Positions 9,886 through 19,266 of a stretch of 64,000 bases of DNA are shown here, in pieces. This DNA comes from Rhodothermaceae bacterium (lineage in GTDB: Bacteria; Bacteroidota; Rhodothermia; Rhodothermales; Bin80), in the NCBI GenBank assembly GCA_009841335.1, contig VXLY01000078.1, positions 1-64,000 on the forward strand, written 5' to 3'. The number at the start of each line of letters is the position of its first letter. Position 1 is the first letter of the stretch. A program made the translations under genes and the position numbers. The notes beneath the pieces were generated by a model. It was not told the origin of the DNA. It made no database searches and saw only the letters and a list, made by a program, of their open reading frames with translations.

Positions 9886-12443
9886 GTTGTTTTCGATTCA
9901 GATTGAAGGTTGCGGTAAAGAATTAAGCATGTGCGGTCATCCGCAGATGCAGTTCCGTAAGAGAAGGTGGCAATATCATCCCAAACATAGTTCAGAAGGT
10001 TGTCCGGGTTTGACGTATCAGCATTGTCAAGTGCCTGTTCCAGACGATCCCTGCCGTAAATGTCACCATTCAAATTGATCATGTCAGTCAATCCGTCGGT
10101 ATAGGAAAACAGGTACTCCCCAGGTTTCATTTGGATCGAATTCGTACCATAGGGAATTCCATCCATCACTCCCATAGCGATCCCGTTAGTTCGGGCAATT
10201 GTTGTGCGCTTTCCTCCACTCAACAGGTACGGGGGTTCATGTCCCGCTAACGTATATACGACCTCCCCGCTTTCCAGGTTTACTCTGGCAATGAATACGG
10301 TGACGAAGAGACCCATTGGGTTCTGATGACAGAGTCGGTTATTTGCGCTCTCACAGATCTCAGCTATGTCGCTACTCTCATTAGCGGCGAAACGGATAGC
10401 AGCCTGAGAAGCCGCCATGAAAAGTGCGGAAGCCACTCCTTTTCCTGATACATCGCCCACGACACAGATCACCGAGTTGCCGTCCTCGAAAAAATCGACG
10501 AAATCTCCGCCTACCTGTTGTGCAGGTTCCATCCGTGCGCAGATTGTATAGCTTCCAAGATCCGCGGTTCCCTCTCTCACTAGAGCAGCCTGCACAACCG
10601 TGGCCATTTCCAAGTCTTGATTGATGGCCTGTTGTGCGAGACGTAGCTCATCGTTTGCAGAGACGAGCTCAGCGGTGCGCTCAGACACGAGTGTTTCGAG
10701 TACTTCTTCACGATTGAAAACCTGAATGGTCATATCCTGAAAGACCCTCGCGAGGGCGCCAATCTCATCTGCCCGATTTACAACGGAGCCGACTAACTCT
10801 TCATCCGGTTGCTCGCCACTCTCGACAAAGCGTGCCGCCGTTGCAATCTTCTCAATGGGGCGCGTGAGCAGACGAGCTCCAAAGAAGCTTGCCACTGCCG
10901 TGAAGATCAACAGAAACAGTGAAATAAACAGGGTCTGCCGGATACCACTCCAGATTTCTTCGGCTGTATCGTCAAGATTAATGAAGGCCAGTATAGAACC
11001 GACTCGGTTCTCGCCAAGTGAAATGGGTGTGGCTACATAAATGCCACGATGCTCAGAATTGACTAGTCCGAGTCGCGCGTAGCTAGCGGGTTGACCGGTC
11101 GCAGACGCACGCTCGAGTAAGACAGCGGCGCTATCCGAACGATCATAGTAGGGCATGCGCCAGGCAGACTCCATTTCCGTAATATCATCTGCTTCCGAAT
11201 ACTGTGCAGCCGCAGCAATCTGATTGTCTGAATCATTAAACCAGAGTGCTTCCGGATAGCCCTCGCGCACAAGTACATCCGCCTGTTCTTGATAGACCGT
11301 ATTCAGAATACTAGCACTATTACCCCGAACCAATGGCAACCCAATCTGGACTATGTAGTCGCTTCCTGGCCTTGCAACGGTTACATACTTGTACTGTGAA
11401 GAATCTCCGCGGTGGATTTTGGCTCCACTGTGATCGATCCAGTTATCCGCCATCAATTGGTCCAGTTCGTCTTGATACAATACTGTATTGAGTCGTTCTC
11501 CGCCGGAAGAAGTGACAGAATGGAGTACCCTTCCGGTGCGATCAGCAATGATGATTTCGCCTATGGCGGTGTGGGTAATAATTCTACCAAAATCTTCCTC
11601 TATGCTTGTCACACTACGGCCAGCAGTATTTGAAGCTTCGATGTAATGGTCGAGAATTACTCCAACCACACGCATATTTGCGGCCAGATTCCCTTCAATT
11701 ACAGAGGATACGTCTGCCGTTGAATCTGTATGTGTCTGATTGAGCAACTCATTATCCCCGAAGACCAACTCGTTACCCACCTGTGTGATACGGTGATGGT
11801 CTACACCATTGGTGCCCACGTACTTGTACACATTCCGATCAACCTCACGGACCTGGGCGGGCTGCGTAACCACTGCGAATGAGTCGGGCGGGACATAGAG
11901 CAAAGAATAAAACTTGTATGCCTGCGGCTGTTCAATCGGGCTTTCCTGAAATGCGAAATAAATCAGTTCACCATCCTCTCCTCGAACATTTGTTAGATAA
12001 GAATATGCTTCACGGTCTGTGATCCAGAATTCATCCAGAACAGTTTCCTCAGTGATAGAGGTCAGAATGTTAATCACCTGCGAGGTGTCATAACCAGCTT
12101 CTTCTGCGACCTTAACAAAAAATGCAGAGGCGAAGGCCTGTGCAGTCATAGGTGCGTTGAGCGAAGCATCAACAGTCCGGGCTACATTGGCAATGGATAT
12201 CTCTCCAATATCCGCATAGATATCGGCAATCTGGGTTGCGGTCTTTTCAGCGGTATTCAGTGCCTGCTCACGCGCCCCGTTCATCCAATTATTAATCTGT
12301 GATACGGATACAGCCAGAACAGTGATAACCAGCAGACCCACATTGGCAGCGAAAATAATGGTGGCCAAGCGTCGTCCTCTCGGTGCTTTGAGACGATTCT
12401 GAGAACTATTCTCCGAACTATCGTTTTGCAGATTATCTGTCAT
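9882..12443 (-). CDS. SpoIIE-type PP2C serine phosphatase with extracytoplasmic sensor and HAMP domain
   Basis: 853 aa, N-terminal TM, HAMP-like region, PAQQVGGDFVDFFEDGNSVICVVGDVSGKGVASALFMA. Confidence 0.92.
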   Translation of the reverse strand: MTDNLQNDSSENSSQNRLKAPRGRRLATIIFAANVGLLVITVLAVSVSQINNWMNGAREQALNTAEKTATQIADIYADIGEISIANVARTVDASLNAPMTAQAFASAFFVKVAEEAGYDTSQVINILTSITEETVLDEFWITDREAYSYLTNVRGEDGELIYFAFQESPIEQPQAYKFYSLLYVPPDSFAVVTQPAQVREVDRNVYKYVGTNGVDHHRITQVGNELVFGDNELLNQTHTDSTADVSSVIEGNLAANMRVVGVILDHYIEASNTAGRSVTSIEEDFGRIITHTAIGEIIIADRTGRVLHSVTSSGGERLNTVLYQDELDQLMADNWIDHSGAKIHRGDSSQYKYVTVARPGSDYIVQIGLPLVRGNSASILNTVYQEQADVLVREGYPEALWFNDSDNQIAAAAQYSEADDITEMESAWRMPYYDRSDSAAVLLERASATGQPASYARLGLVNSEHRGIYVATPISLGENRVGSILAFINLDDTAEEIWSGIRQTLFISLFLLIFTAVASFFGARLLTRPIEKIATAARFVESGEQPDEELVGSVVNRADEIGALARVFQDMTIQVFNREEVLETLVSERTAELVSANDELRLAQQAINQDLEMATVVQAALVREGTADLGSYTICARMEPAQQVGGDFVDFFEDGNSVICVVGDVSGKGVASALFMAASQAAIRFAANESSDIAEICESANNRLCHQNPMGLFVTVFIARVNLESGEVVYTLAGHEPPYLLSGGKRTTIARTNGIAMGVMDGIPYGTNSIQMKPGEYLFSYTDGLTDMINLNGDIYGRDRLEQALDNADTSNPDNLLNYVWDDIATFSYGTASADDRTCLILYRNLQSESKTT

Positions 12444-12540
12444 CGATTTTCTGGAATGTTATTACACGGGTCGTGGAGTTGCCCGAAATTGAAGAGCGTA
12501 GCGCAACCCGAACCGCAACGCAATATACATATTATCACGG

Positions 12541-13755
12541 TCAGCATGAATCTGTGGTATGCCTACTGTCGCTTACCTTCATAGCGAGGAAAGCCATGAA
12601 TCCGGCACCGACCTCCAAGGCTGATTCATCTGGAGAAAATTCAGCGGTATGAAGATCAGGCGATGGCCCTACCCCCAGCGTGTAAAATAATCCCTCGCAC
12701 TGCTGCAGAAAATAAGCAAAATCTTCGCTCGCCAGCCATAGTGGCAAGTCCTTGACTTGTGACTCTCCCACGTAGCCAACTGCGGCATCCAATGCCGTTT
12801 TTGTAAGGGTGGGGTCATTTACGAGTATCGGATAACCTTTACGTATTTCAACTCGCGCCTTTGCGCCATGTGCTCGGGTCGTATGCTCTACCGTTTGACG
12901 AATACGCTCGTGGGCGGATTCTCTCCAATTCTCGCTCATCGCACGCAGGGTTCCTTCCAACTGTACATTCGGTGGGATTACATTGGTTGCACCATCAGCT
13001 TTAATGCGTCCAATTGAGAGAACGCCTGGGATTTCTGGGGGTCTATGTCGACTCACGATGCCCTGAAGCGCAACAATTATATGGGCGGCGGCTAGCACGG
13101 GATCGCCTTTCAATAGATGAGGTTTTGCAGCATGACCACCATCAGATAATATCTCGATATAGAGCTCATCTGAACTAGCCATAAAGGCTCCGGCGCGAAA
13201 TCCAAGCGTGGAAGCCGGCAAGGAGGGCATTACGTGTTGGGCAATACAATAGGTTGGTGCAGGCCCGTTCTTATCAGAATCCAGTGTGCCCGCGTTGATC
13301 ATGGCCAGTGCACCGCCTGGCAAGAGCTCTTCAGCGGGCTGAAAAACCAGTCGAATGTTACCTGCGATCCTGTCTCGCAATTGGTGTAATATGGACGCAG
13401 CGCCCAACAGAGAAGCAGTATGCATGTCATGCCCACATGCGTGCATTACCCCTGCCTTTTTGGAGGCGAAAGGCAGGTTAGTTTTCTCTTGTATTGGCAA
13501 TCCATCAAGATCTGCCCGCAGCAGCACAGTGGGTCCGGGTCTACTGCCTCGGATAGTCGCGATTACACCAGTATTGGCGGCTGCAGTTATACACTGGATT
13601 CCTATTCCCGTCAACTCTTTCCGCACTAGGGCAGATGTAGCATGTTCTTCAAAGGCCAATTCAGGGTTTTGGTGTATAGTCCGCCGCAGGCTGATTAGCC
13701 GGGGCAGGAGAGCCTTGGCTGCGATCTTGATATCGCGGGCGATGTTGTTATGCAT
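12541..13755 (-). CDS. M20 family amidohydrolase (N-acyl-amino acid / hippurate hydrolase-like)
   Basis: MHACGHDMHTASLLGAA, QPAEELLPGGALAMI, LASEDFAYFLQ. Confidence 0.92.
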   Translation of the reverse strand: MHNNIARDIKIAAKALLPRLISLRRTIHQNPELAFEEHATSALVRKELTGIGIQCITAAANTGVIATIRGSRPGPTVLLRADLDGLPIQEKTNLPFASKKAGVMHACGHDMHTASLLGAASILHQLRDRIAGNIRLVFQPAEELLPGGALAMINAGTLDSDKNGPAPTYCIAQHVMPSLPASTLGFRAGAFMASSDELYIEILSDGGHAAKPHLLKGDPVLAAAHIIVALQGIVSRHRPPEIPGVLSIGRIKADGATNVIPPNVQLEGTLRAMSENWRESAHERIRQTVEHTTRAHGAKARVEIRKGYPILVNDPTLTKTALDAAVGYVGESQVKDLPLWLASEDFAYFLQQCEGLFYTLGVGPSPDLHTAEFSPDESALEVGAGFMAFLAMKVSDSRHTTDSC

Positions 13756-13763
13756 GAAGGATT

Positions 13764-14702
13764 TTAATGCAGCGTCCGACGCTTGTTGAGATACGCTAAC
13801 AGGGCTTTGTCGTATGGCACGGCCGTATCCAGTTCAACGTAATCAATAGCATGCTCGAGGCACTGGCGCCGGAGATATTCAGTGAGGGACTCCATTCGTT
13901 TCATATATGCTTCCCGGAGTTGGCCAGGGTGGAGAGACAGTTCGCTGCCAGATTCCATGTCCCGTAGAACCATCGGACGGTCGGGAAGATTAAAAAGGCG
14001 CTCTGTTGTTCCTTCAAGTATGCGGAAGATAAGCACCTCGTGACCCTTGTGGCGCAGCCGTCTGAGGGCTCGGACTACTTGTTCCTGCGACTCAGTACCT
14101 TCAATGAGATCTGAGATTATTACGATCAGCGACCGTCGATTAACTATTTCTGCAACCCGGTGAAGAGCACGAGCTGTACCGGTGAAAGGTTCGGTGCTCG
14201 TAAATTTCGAGAATCGTTCGAGATGTAACAGGATCTCCCGCAAATAACGCATGGTACTGCGTGGCCTGAGCACAGTCCGTATTTCTGAATCAAAGGTCAT
14301 GAGCCCAGTGGCATCCCTTTGCATAACCATGAGGAAATGCAGTGCAGCTGCTAGATATGCGCCGTATTCAAGTTTGGATACTTGACCTGCGTAGCGATAC
14401 TGCATTGATGCCGAGGTATCCAGAACGACATAGTGCCGCAAATTTGTTTCTTCTTCGTATTGTTTGATATAATAACGGTCAGACTTTGCGTACACCTTCC
14501 AGTCTACATGCCGGAGATCATCTCCCGGGTTATATGGCCGATGTTCAGCGAACTCAACAGAGAATCCATGGTAAGGACTCTTGTGCAGGCCAGTAATGAA
14601 CCCCTCAACAACCAGGCGCGCACGCATCTCCATGTTTTTCAATCGGGAAACTGTGACGGGATCCAGATACTTGAGAGGACTTGTTGAACCGCGATTTACC
14701 AT
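13764..14702 (-). CDS. DUF58 domain-containing protein
   Basis: 312 aa, GLHKSPYHGFSVEFAEHRPYNPGDDLRHVDWKVYAKSDRYYIKQYEEETN. Confidence 0.92.
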   Translation of the reverse strand: MVNRGSTSPLKYLDPVTVSRLKNMEMRARLVVEGFITGLHKSPYHGFSVEFAEHRPYNPGDDLRHVDWKVYAKSDRYYIKQYEEETNLRHYVVLDTSASMQYRYAGQVSKLEYGAYLAAALHFLMVMQRDATGLMTFDSEIRTVLRPRSTMRYLREILLHLERFSKFTSTEPFTGTARALHRVAEIVNRRSLIVIISDLIEGTESQEQVVRALRRLRHKGHEVLIFRILEGTTERLFNLPDRPMVLRDMESGSELSLHPGQLREAYMKRMESLTEYLRRQCLEHAIDYVELDTAVPYDKALLAYLNKRRTLH

Positions 14703-14753
14703 TTTGAAACTAGAATGAGCTCAAGGATACGTTTCAGTGCTTAGATTTGTACC

Positions 14754-15314
14754 ATGAAACCTTCGGATATCGTCAAGGCGCAGCTAATGGATGCGCAAGA
14801 TATGGAGCGCACGCTAGCCCGGCTGGCCAGACAGGTTATTGAGGAACTGCATCCGAACGATAAATCGGCTGCGATCATTGGGATGCACCGGCGCGGTGTA
14901 TATTTGGCGCGGCGACTGCAGACGCTCATCAGTGATTTTGAGAATATCGAGATACCCGTGGGGACGTTGGATGTAACCATGTACCGGGATGATTTGCACA
15001 GAATTTCCCGAAAAGTTCAAATGCGGAGCACAAACATCCCGTTTGATGTTACCAATCGCCATCTGATTCTGGTTGATGATGTATTATGCACGGGTCGTAC
15101 GGTACGTGCAGCCATGGATGCGGTTACAGATTTTGGCCGGCCTGCCAGGATCCAATTCCTGACGCTCGTTGATCGGGGCCATTATGAGTTGCCTATTAGG
15201 GCAGATATGGTCGGGCGTGTAGTGCCTACAATTCCTGGAGAGGAGGTACGGGTGCAGTTTAATGAAATTGATGACCGTGAAGGTGTATGGTTGGTTACCC
15301 GAGGATCTAGATAA
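14754..15314 (+). CDS. pyrR: Bifunctional pyr operon regulator / uracil phosphoribosyltransferase
   Basis: 186 aa, [23 protein letters not shown] loop; overlaps pyrB by TAATG. Confidence 0.95.
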   Translation: MKPSDIVKAQLMDAQDMERTLARLARQVIEELHPNDKSAAIIGMHRRGVYLARRLQTLISDFENIEIPVGTLDVTMYRDDLHRISRKVQMRSTNIPFDVTNRHLILVDDVLCTGRTVRAAMDAVTDFGRPARIQFLTLVDRGHYELPIRADMVGRVVPTIPGEEVRVQFNEIDDREGVWLVTRGSR

Positions 15315-16267
15315 TGGAAGATGTAGCTCCCAAAGCTGAGACACGGATACTTCAACACAGGCATTTGCTGGGTTTATCCACGTACAGTGCGGATGAGATC
15401 CAGTTGATTCTGAGCACGGCCCGTGAGTTCCGTGAGGTATTGGAACGCCCGATCAAGCGGGTTCCGACTCTGCTAGGCACTACGATTGCGAACTTGTTTT
15501 TTGAGCCATCCACACGCACACGTATATCATTTGAACTTGCAGCCAAGCGGTTATCTGCTGACCTGATTAACTTCGGTGGATCAGGGTCAAGTCTATCCAA
15601 GGGAGAGAGTCTGCGTGATACGGTTCAAAATATTGAGGCGATGAAGGTAGACATGGTGGTCATCCGGCATAGCTCACCTGGTGCGGCCCACTTCCTTACA
15701 AGATGTATCAAGGCACGGGTTATCAATGCCGGGGATGGAGCGCACGAGCATCCAACTCAGGCACTCTTAGATCTACTGACGATTTCGGAGAGATACGAAT
15801 CTTTCTCCGGCCTGCGGGTCTCCATAATCGGGGACATTGCGCACAGTCGCGTTGCCAGATCAAATATCTTCGCGCTAACGACATTGGGGGCTGAGGTCAC
15901 CGTGTGTGGTCCATCGACGCTTATGCCGCTACACACTGAAAGCCTGGGCGTGCGTGTGGTGCATAATCTGGATGAAGCGCTTCATGGCTGTGATGTAGCC
16001 ATAGCGTTGCGCATACAACGCGAACGGCTTGGGGCAAGTCTGGTCCCGTCCATGCGTGAATATCATGCGACTTATGGGCTCAATGGACGCCATATGACTA
16101 TGCATCCCGACATGATTGTATTGCATCCTGGTCCAGTGAACAGAGGAGTTGAACTGGATGACGAGGTGGCAGACCATGAACGTACAGCTATACTTGATCA
16201 AGTCATCAACGGTGTGGCTGTACGAATGGCGGTAATTTACTTGCTTGCTCCCGGCGCCGCCGAATAG
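15314..16267 (+). CDS. pyrB: Aspartate carbamoyltransferase catalytic subunit
   Basis: [31 protein letters not shown]. Confidence 0.97.
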   Translation: MEDVAPKAETRILQHRHLLGLSTYSADEIQLILSTAREFREVLERPIKRVPTLLGTTIANLFFEPSTRTRISFELAAKRLSADLINFGGSGSSLSKGESLRDTVQNIEAMKVDMVVIRHSSPGAAHFLTRCIKARVINAGDGAHEHPTQALLDLLTISERYESFSGLRVSIIGDIAHSRVARSNIFALTTLGAEVTVCGPSTLMPLHTESLGVRVVHNLDEALHGCDVAIALRIQRERLGASLVPSMREYHATYGLNGRHMTMHPDMIVLHPGPVNRGVELDDEVADHERTAILDQVINGVAVRMAVIYLLAPGAAE

Positions 16268-16289
16268 TTTTTTGTGCCTGGTGTGCCTG

Positions 16290-17906
16290 CTAGCCCTTGC
16301 AGGTTTCATTCTCCAGAATTTTACGGGAGACAGAAATGACTTCGGGAGGACATCGATCGGAAAACTTGGCAAAGTTGTCGGAGAACAGAATAGAGAGTTG
16401 TCGTCCCGCCTGTTGGTAGGCGTCCGGATCGGACCAGGCCCGCTCCGTGAACAGGAGATCGTCGGGTACACCGGGACATTTGGTAGGAATTTCCAATTCA
16501 AAAATAGGCTCGCGCACCGTGGGCACATTCAATAGGGCACCGCTGTGGATAGCGTCAATGATGGCGCGCGTGTAGCGAAGTTTGATTCGCTGATTTCCGT
16601 CCCCGATGATTCCTGTATTGACAAGCCAGCTGTTGACCTTATGGGTTCTCATTTTGGTTGCGAGCAGTTCGGCGTACTTTGCGGGATGCCATACTAGGAA
16701 CGCTGCACCAAAACATGCAGAAAATGTCGCCACTGGTTCATGCACACCGACTTCGGTTCCAGCAACTTTGGCCGTATAGCCGCTAATGAAGTGATACATA
16801 ACCTGTTCAGGTGTGAGCCGTGATACGGGTGGTAGAAATCCAAAGGCGTCAAAGGCCAAGAAAATGATGTTTGACGGGTGGTGCGCAACACACGGAATCT
16901 TGGCGTTCCGCATGTACTCAATAGGGAAGCAGGCACGAGTATTTTCAGTGAGACTAGTGTCTGAATAATCAACAGCGCGTGTAACTGGATCTACGACAAC
17001 ATTTTCGAGGACAGAACCAAAGCGGATAGCTTCAAGAATCTCGGGTTCACGTTCGGCGGACAGATCGATTACCTTTGCATAGCAGCCTCCTTCAATGTTG
17101 AAGATGCCATCATCCGACCAGCAGTGTTCGTCATCACCGATCAGCCTACGGTTTGGATCTGCCGACAGTGTAGTTTTGCCGGTTCCAGAGAGTCCGAAAA
17201 AGAGAGAAACATCTCCCTCCGCTCCCTGATTGGCCGAACAGTGCATTGATAGGATTCCCTTCTGCGGCATGACGTAATGCATGATCGTGAAGATTCCTTT
17301 CTTCATTTCCCCCGCATACTGAGTGCCCAGGATAACGATCTCCTGGTCTTCAAAGGATATATCTATGCTGGTCTTCGAAGACATGTATGTCGTAAAGCGG
17401 TTAGCCGGAAACATACCGGCATTGTAAACGACATAGTCGGGTTCGCCAAAATTTTCAAGTTCTTTATCGGTGAGTCGAATCAGCATATTTCGCATAAAGA
17501 GCGCATGGTAGGCGCGCTCGCATATGACACGGACCTTGATTCGGAAGCGTGGGTCCCAGCCTGCGTAACCGTCTACGACATAGAGGTGATTACAGGTGTT
17601 CAGGTAATCGCGCGCACGCTCCCGGTTAATCTCGAATGTGTGCTGATCAATCGGCAGGTTTACCGATCCCCACCAGACATCCTGAGAGCTTGAACGCATT
17701 TTAGCGATGCGTTTGTCTCGGGGACTTCGACCGGTTTTTTCTCCACTTGTGATTGCAATGGCACCACTGTCCGTGATCTTCGTTGCTGTCTCATTGCGAA
17801 GCGCATCTTCATAGAGGACGGCAGGCACCATATTTCTTCGGATGTCCCTGACCTCAATGCCGCAAGAGGATAGATCAAGTTGGGAATTATATCTGAAAGT
17901 AACCAT
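16290..17906 (-). CDS. pckA: Phosphoenolpyruvate carboxykinase (ATP); first ~9 codons (MVTFRYNSQ) are supplied largely by the adjacent mobile element end
   Basis: 538 aa, [24 protein letters not shown]; conserved start [10 protein letters not shown] follows element-derived MVTFRYNSQ. Confidence 0.95.
   Translation of the reverse strand: MVTFRYNSQLDLSSCGIEVRDIRRNMVPAVLYEDALRNETATKITDSGAIAITSGEKTGRSPRDKRIAKMRSSSQDVWWGSVNLPIDQHTFEINRERARDYLNTCNHLYVVDGYAGWDPRFRIKVRVICERAYHALFMRNMLIRLTDKELENFGEPDYVVYNAGMFPANRFTTYMSSKTSIDISFEDQEIVILGTQYAGEMKKGIFTIMHYVMPQKGILSMHCSANQGAEGDVSLFFGLSGTGKTTLSADPNRRLIGDDEHCWSDDGIFNIEGGCYAKVIDLSAEREPEILEAIRFGSVLENVVVDPVTRAVDYSDTSLTENTRACFPIEYMRNAKIPCVAHHPSNIIFLAFDAFGFLPPVSRLTPEQVMYHFISGYTAKVAGTEVGVHEPVATFSACFGAAFLVWHPAKYAELLATKMRTHKVNSWLVNTGIIGDGNQRIKLRYTRAIIDAIHSGALLNVPTVREPIFELEIPTKCPGVPDDLLFTERAWSDPDAYQQAGRQLSILFSDNFAKFSDRCPPEVISVSRKILENETCKG
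17874..17881. repeat. 8-bp direct repeat ATCAAGTT (left flank of element)
   Basis: Identical to 19172-19179. Confidence 0.9.
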
Positions 17907-17990
17907 TAGGCTATATTCAGATCAATTTGACGGCTCATAGAGGTTCCTAATGGAAACGCCTCTCCACGTCCAGCAGCCCCAATCCCGGAG
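17882..17990 (-). ncRNA. Candidate omega/reRNA scaffold region overlapping the tnpB 3' end
   Basis: Position expected from TnpB biology; contains hairpin AGAGG(CGT)TTCC-ATTA-GGAACCTCT (plus coordinates 17939-17963); boundaries are guesses. Confidence 0.35.
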
Positions 17991-19144
17991 GCCAGTATGT
18001 TTGCAGACGCATTGAGGTCTGCATGATCCGTATGGCCGCAGGCCATACACGTGAACTGGCTTTGGGTCTTGCGATTATCCTTGCAGATGTGTCCGCACTT
18101 GTTACACATCTGACTTGTGTACTTGGCGTCTACTTCTATGACCTTCCTGAATTTGTAGTCGCAGTACTGATTGAATCGCCCCCATGCTGAATTCTGGATC
18201 ACTCTATTCAATCCCGCCTTCGCCTCCACATTCGTACCGGGATTATCTACCGTGCCCTTGGCGGACTTCGACATACCTTTGATATTCAGATCCTCACGCA
18301 CGAGCGTCTCTGCTCTGTTGGCCAATGCTCGGCTATGGTGGTGGGCAACGTTCTTGCGACAATTCTTCTGTTTACGCTTCCACCTGGCGATTTTTCGCTT
18401 GGTTACTCGCCTGCGCTGGGATCCTTTCTGCTGACGCGCCAACTTACGCTGGTAACGTCTTATGCGTATCTCCTTGAGGGTCAACTTTGGAATGGGTAGC
18501 ATCTCTTGCTCTCCCGTTGAGTGTGTACAGGCCACGTTGTACGTGTTCAAGTCTATACCAACGGCGACACCGTTCTCGATGCGTTCCTGAGTATCAATCT
18601 CGTAGATAATAGATGCGCGCCACTGACGGCCTACTTTCTTCACGGTGGCCTTCACGGGCCTGCCGTCCAGATTTGGATTGCCACCTTTTCGGCGTATCTG
18701 CATCCAGCCAACCTTCGGAATGAACAACCGCCCGTCCCTGATCTTGATGTTTTCTGGAATCGTAAAGGATGGATGCTTGCCGTACTTGGAGTGAAATCGT
18801 GGATGCTTGCGGACTCCCTTGAAGAATCCCTGCCACGCGTCCGCTTGATATTTGAGCGCGTACCTGACGACAATGAAGGAGTACTCTGAAAGCCAGTCGA
18901 TCTCCTTTCTCAATTGCGTGAACTGCTTGCCAAGCGAAAAAAAAGATATAGAAGGCTTTTTGCCATCGGATTCCTTTGCCCGCTTGTATTCCTCTTTGTT
19001 CTGTGCAAGAAAGTAGTTCCAGACGAACCTGCATGCTCCTGCTATGCCCGCGAGCTTCCTTGCTCTTGCACGTGTGCCCGGGAGCAACCTGTACTCTACT
19101 CCTCTGTATTCCTTACCCTCAGACATCTGGTCGGACAAATTCAA
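17906..19144 (-). CDS. tnpB: TnpB RNA-guided nuclease-like protein (IS200/IS605 OrfB family); ATG start more likely at 19126 (MSEGKEYRG...)
   Basis: 412 aa, N-terminal HTH region ([33 protein letters not shown]), RuvC residues in [29 protein letters not shown], and zinc ribbon CNKC...CMAC; apparently intact. Confidence 0.95.
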   Translation of the reverse strand: MNLSDQMSEGKEYRGVEYRLLPGTRARARKLAGIAGACRFVWNYFLAQNKEEYKRAKESDGKKPSISFFSLGKQFTQLRKEIDWLSEYSFIVVRYALKYQADAWQGFFKGVRKHPRFHSKYGKHPSFTIPENIKIRDGRLFIPKVGWMQIRRKGGNPNLDGRPVKATVKKVGRQWRASIIYEIDTQERIENGVAVGIDLNTYNVACTHSTGEQEMLPIPKLTLKEIRIRRYQRKLARQQKGSQRRRVTKRKIARWKRKQKNCRKNVAHHHSRALANRAETLVREDLNIKGMSKSAKGTVDNPGTNVEAKAGLNRVIQNSAWGRFNQYCDYKFRKVIEVDAKYTSQMCNKCGHICKDNRKTQSQFTCMACGHTDHADLNASANILASGIGAAGRGEAFPLGTSMSRQIDLNIA

Positions 19145-19171
19145 ATATGGTTACTTTCGGATATAATTCCC

Positions 19172-19179
19172 ATCAAGTT
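19172..19179. repeat. 8-bp direct repeat ATCAAGTT (right flank of element)
   Basis: Identical to 17874-17881; minus strand reads AACTTGAT (contains TTGAT). Confidence 0.9.
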
Positions 19180-19266
19180 CCATAATTCACATGGCTTGTA
19201 TACGGAGCGGAGCGTACGGCAGTCGTTGATCTCAGTTGCAGGTAATGATGGAATAGTTTTCGGCTG

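Larger units (their letters stand above)
17882..19171 (-). mobile_element. tnpB-only insertion element with 25-bp terminal inverted repeats, inserted at the pckA start
   Basis: Left end GGGAATTATATCTGAAAGTAACCAT (17882-17906), right end ATGGTTACTTTCGGATATAATTCCC (19147-19171), 24/25 complementary; flanked by ATCAAGTT direct repeats; excision in silico restores pckA start. Confidence 0.88.

Noticed and set aside
14703-14753. PyrR-binding attenuator upstream of pyrR
   Set aside because: The gap is only about 50 bp and shows no terminator/antiterminator structure.
15929-16528. 199-aa minus ORF across pyrB and pckA 3' ends
   Set aside because: Overlaps two well-supported genes; composition not protein-like.
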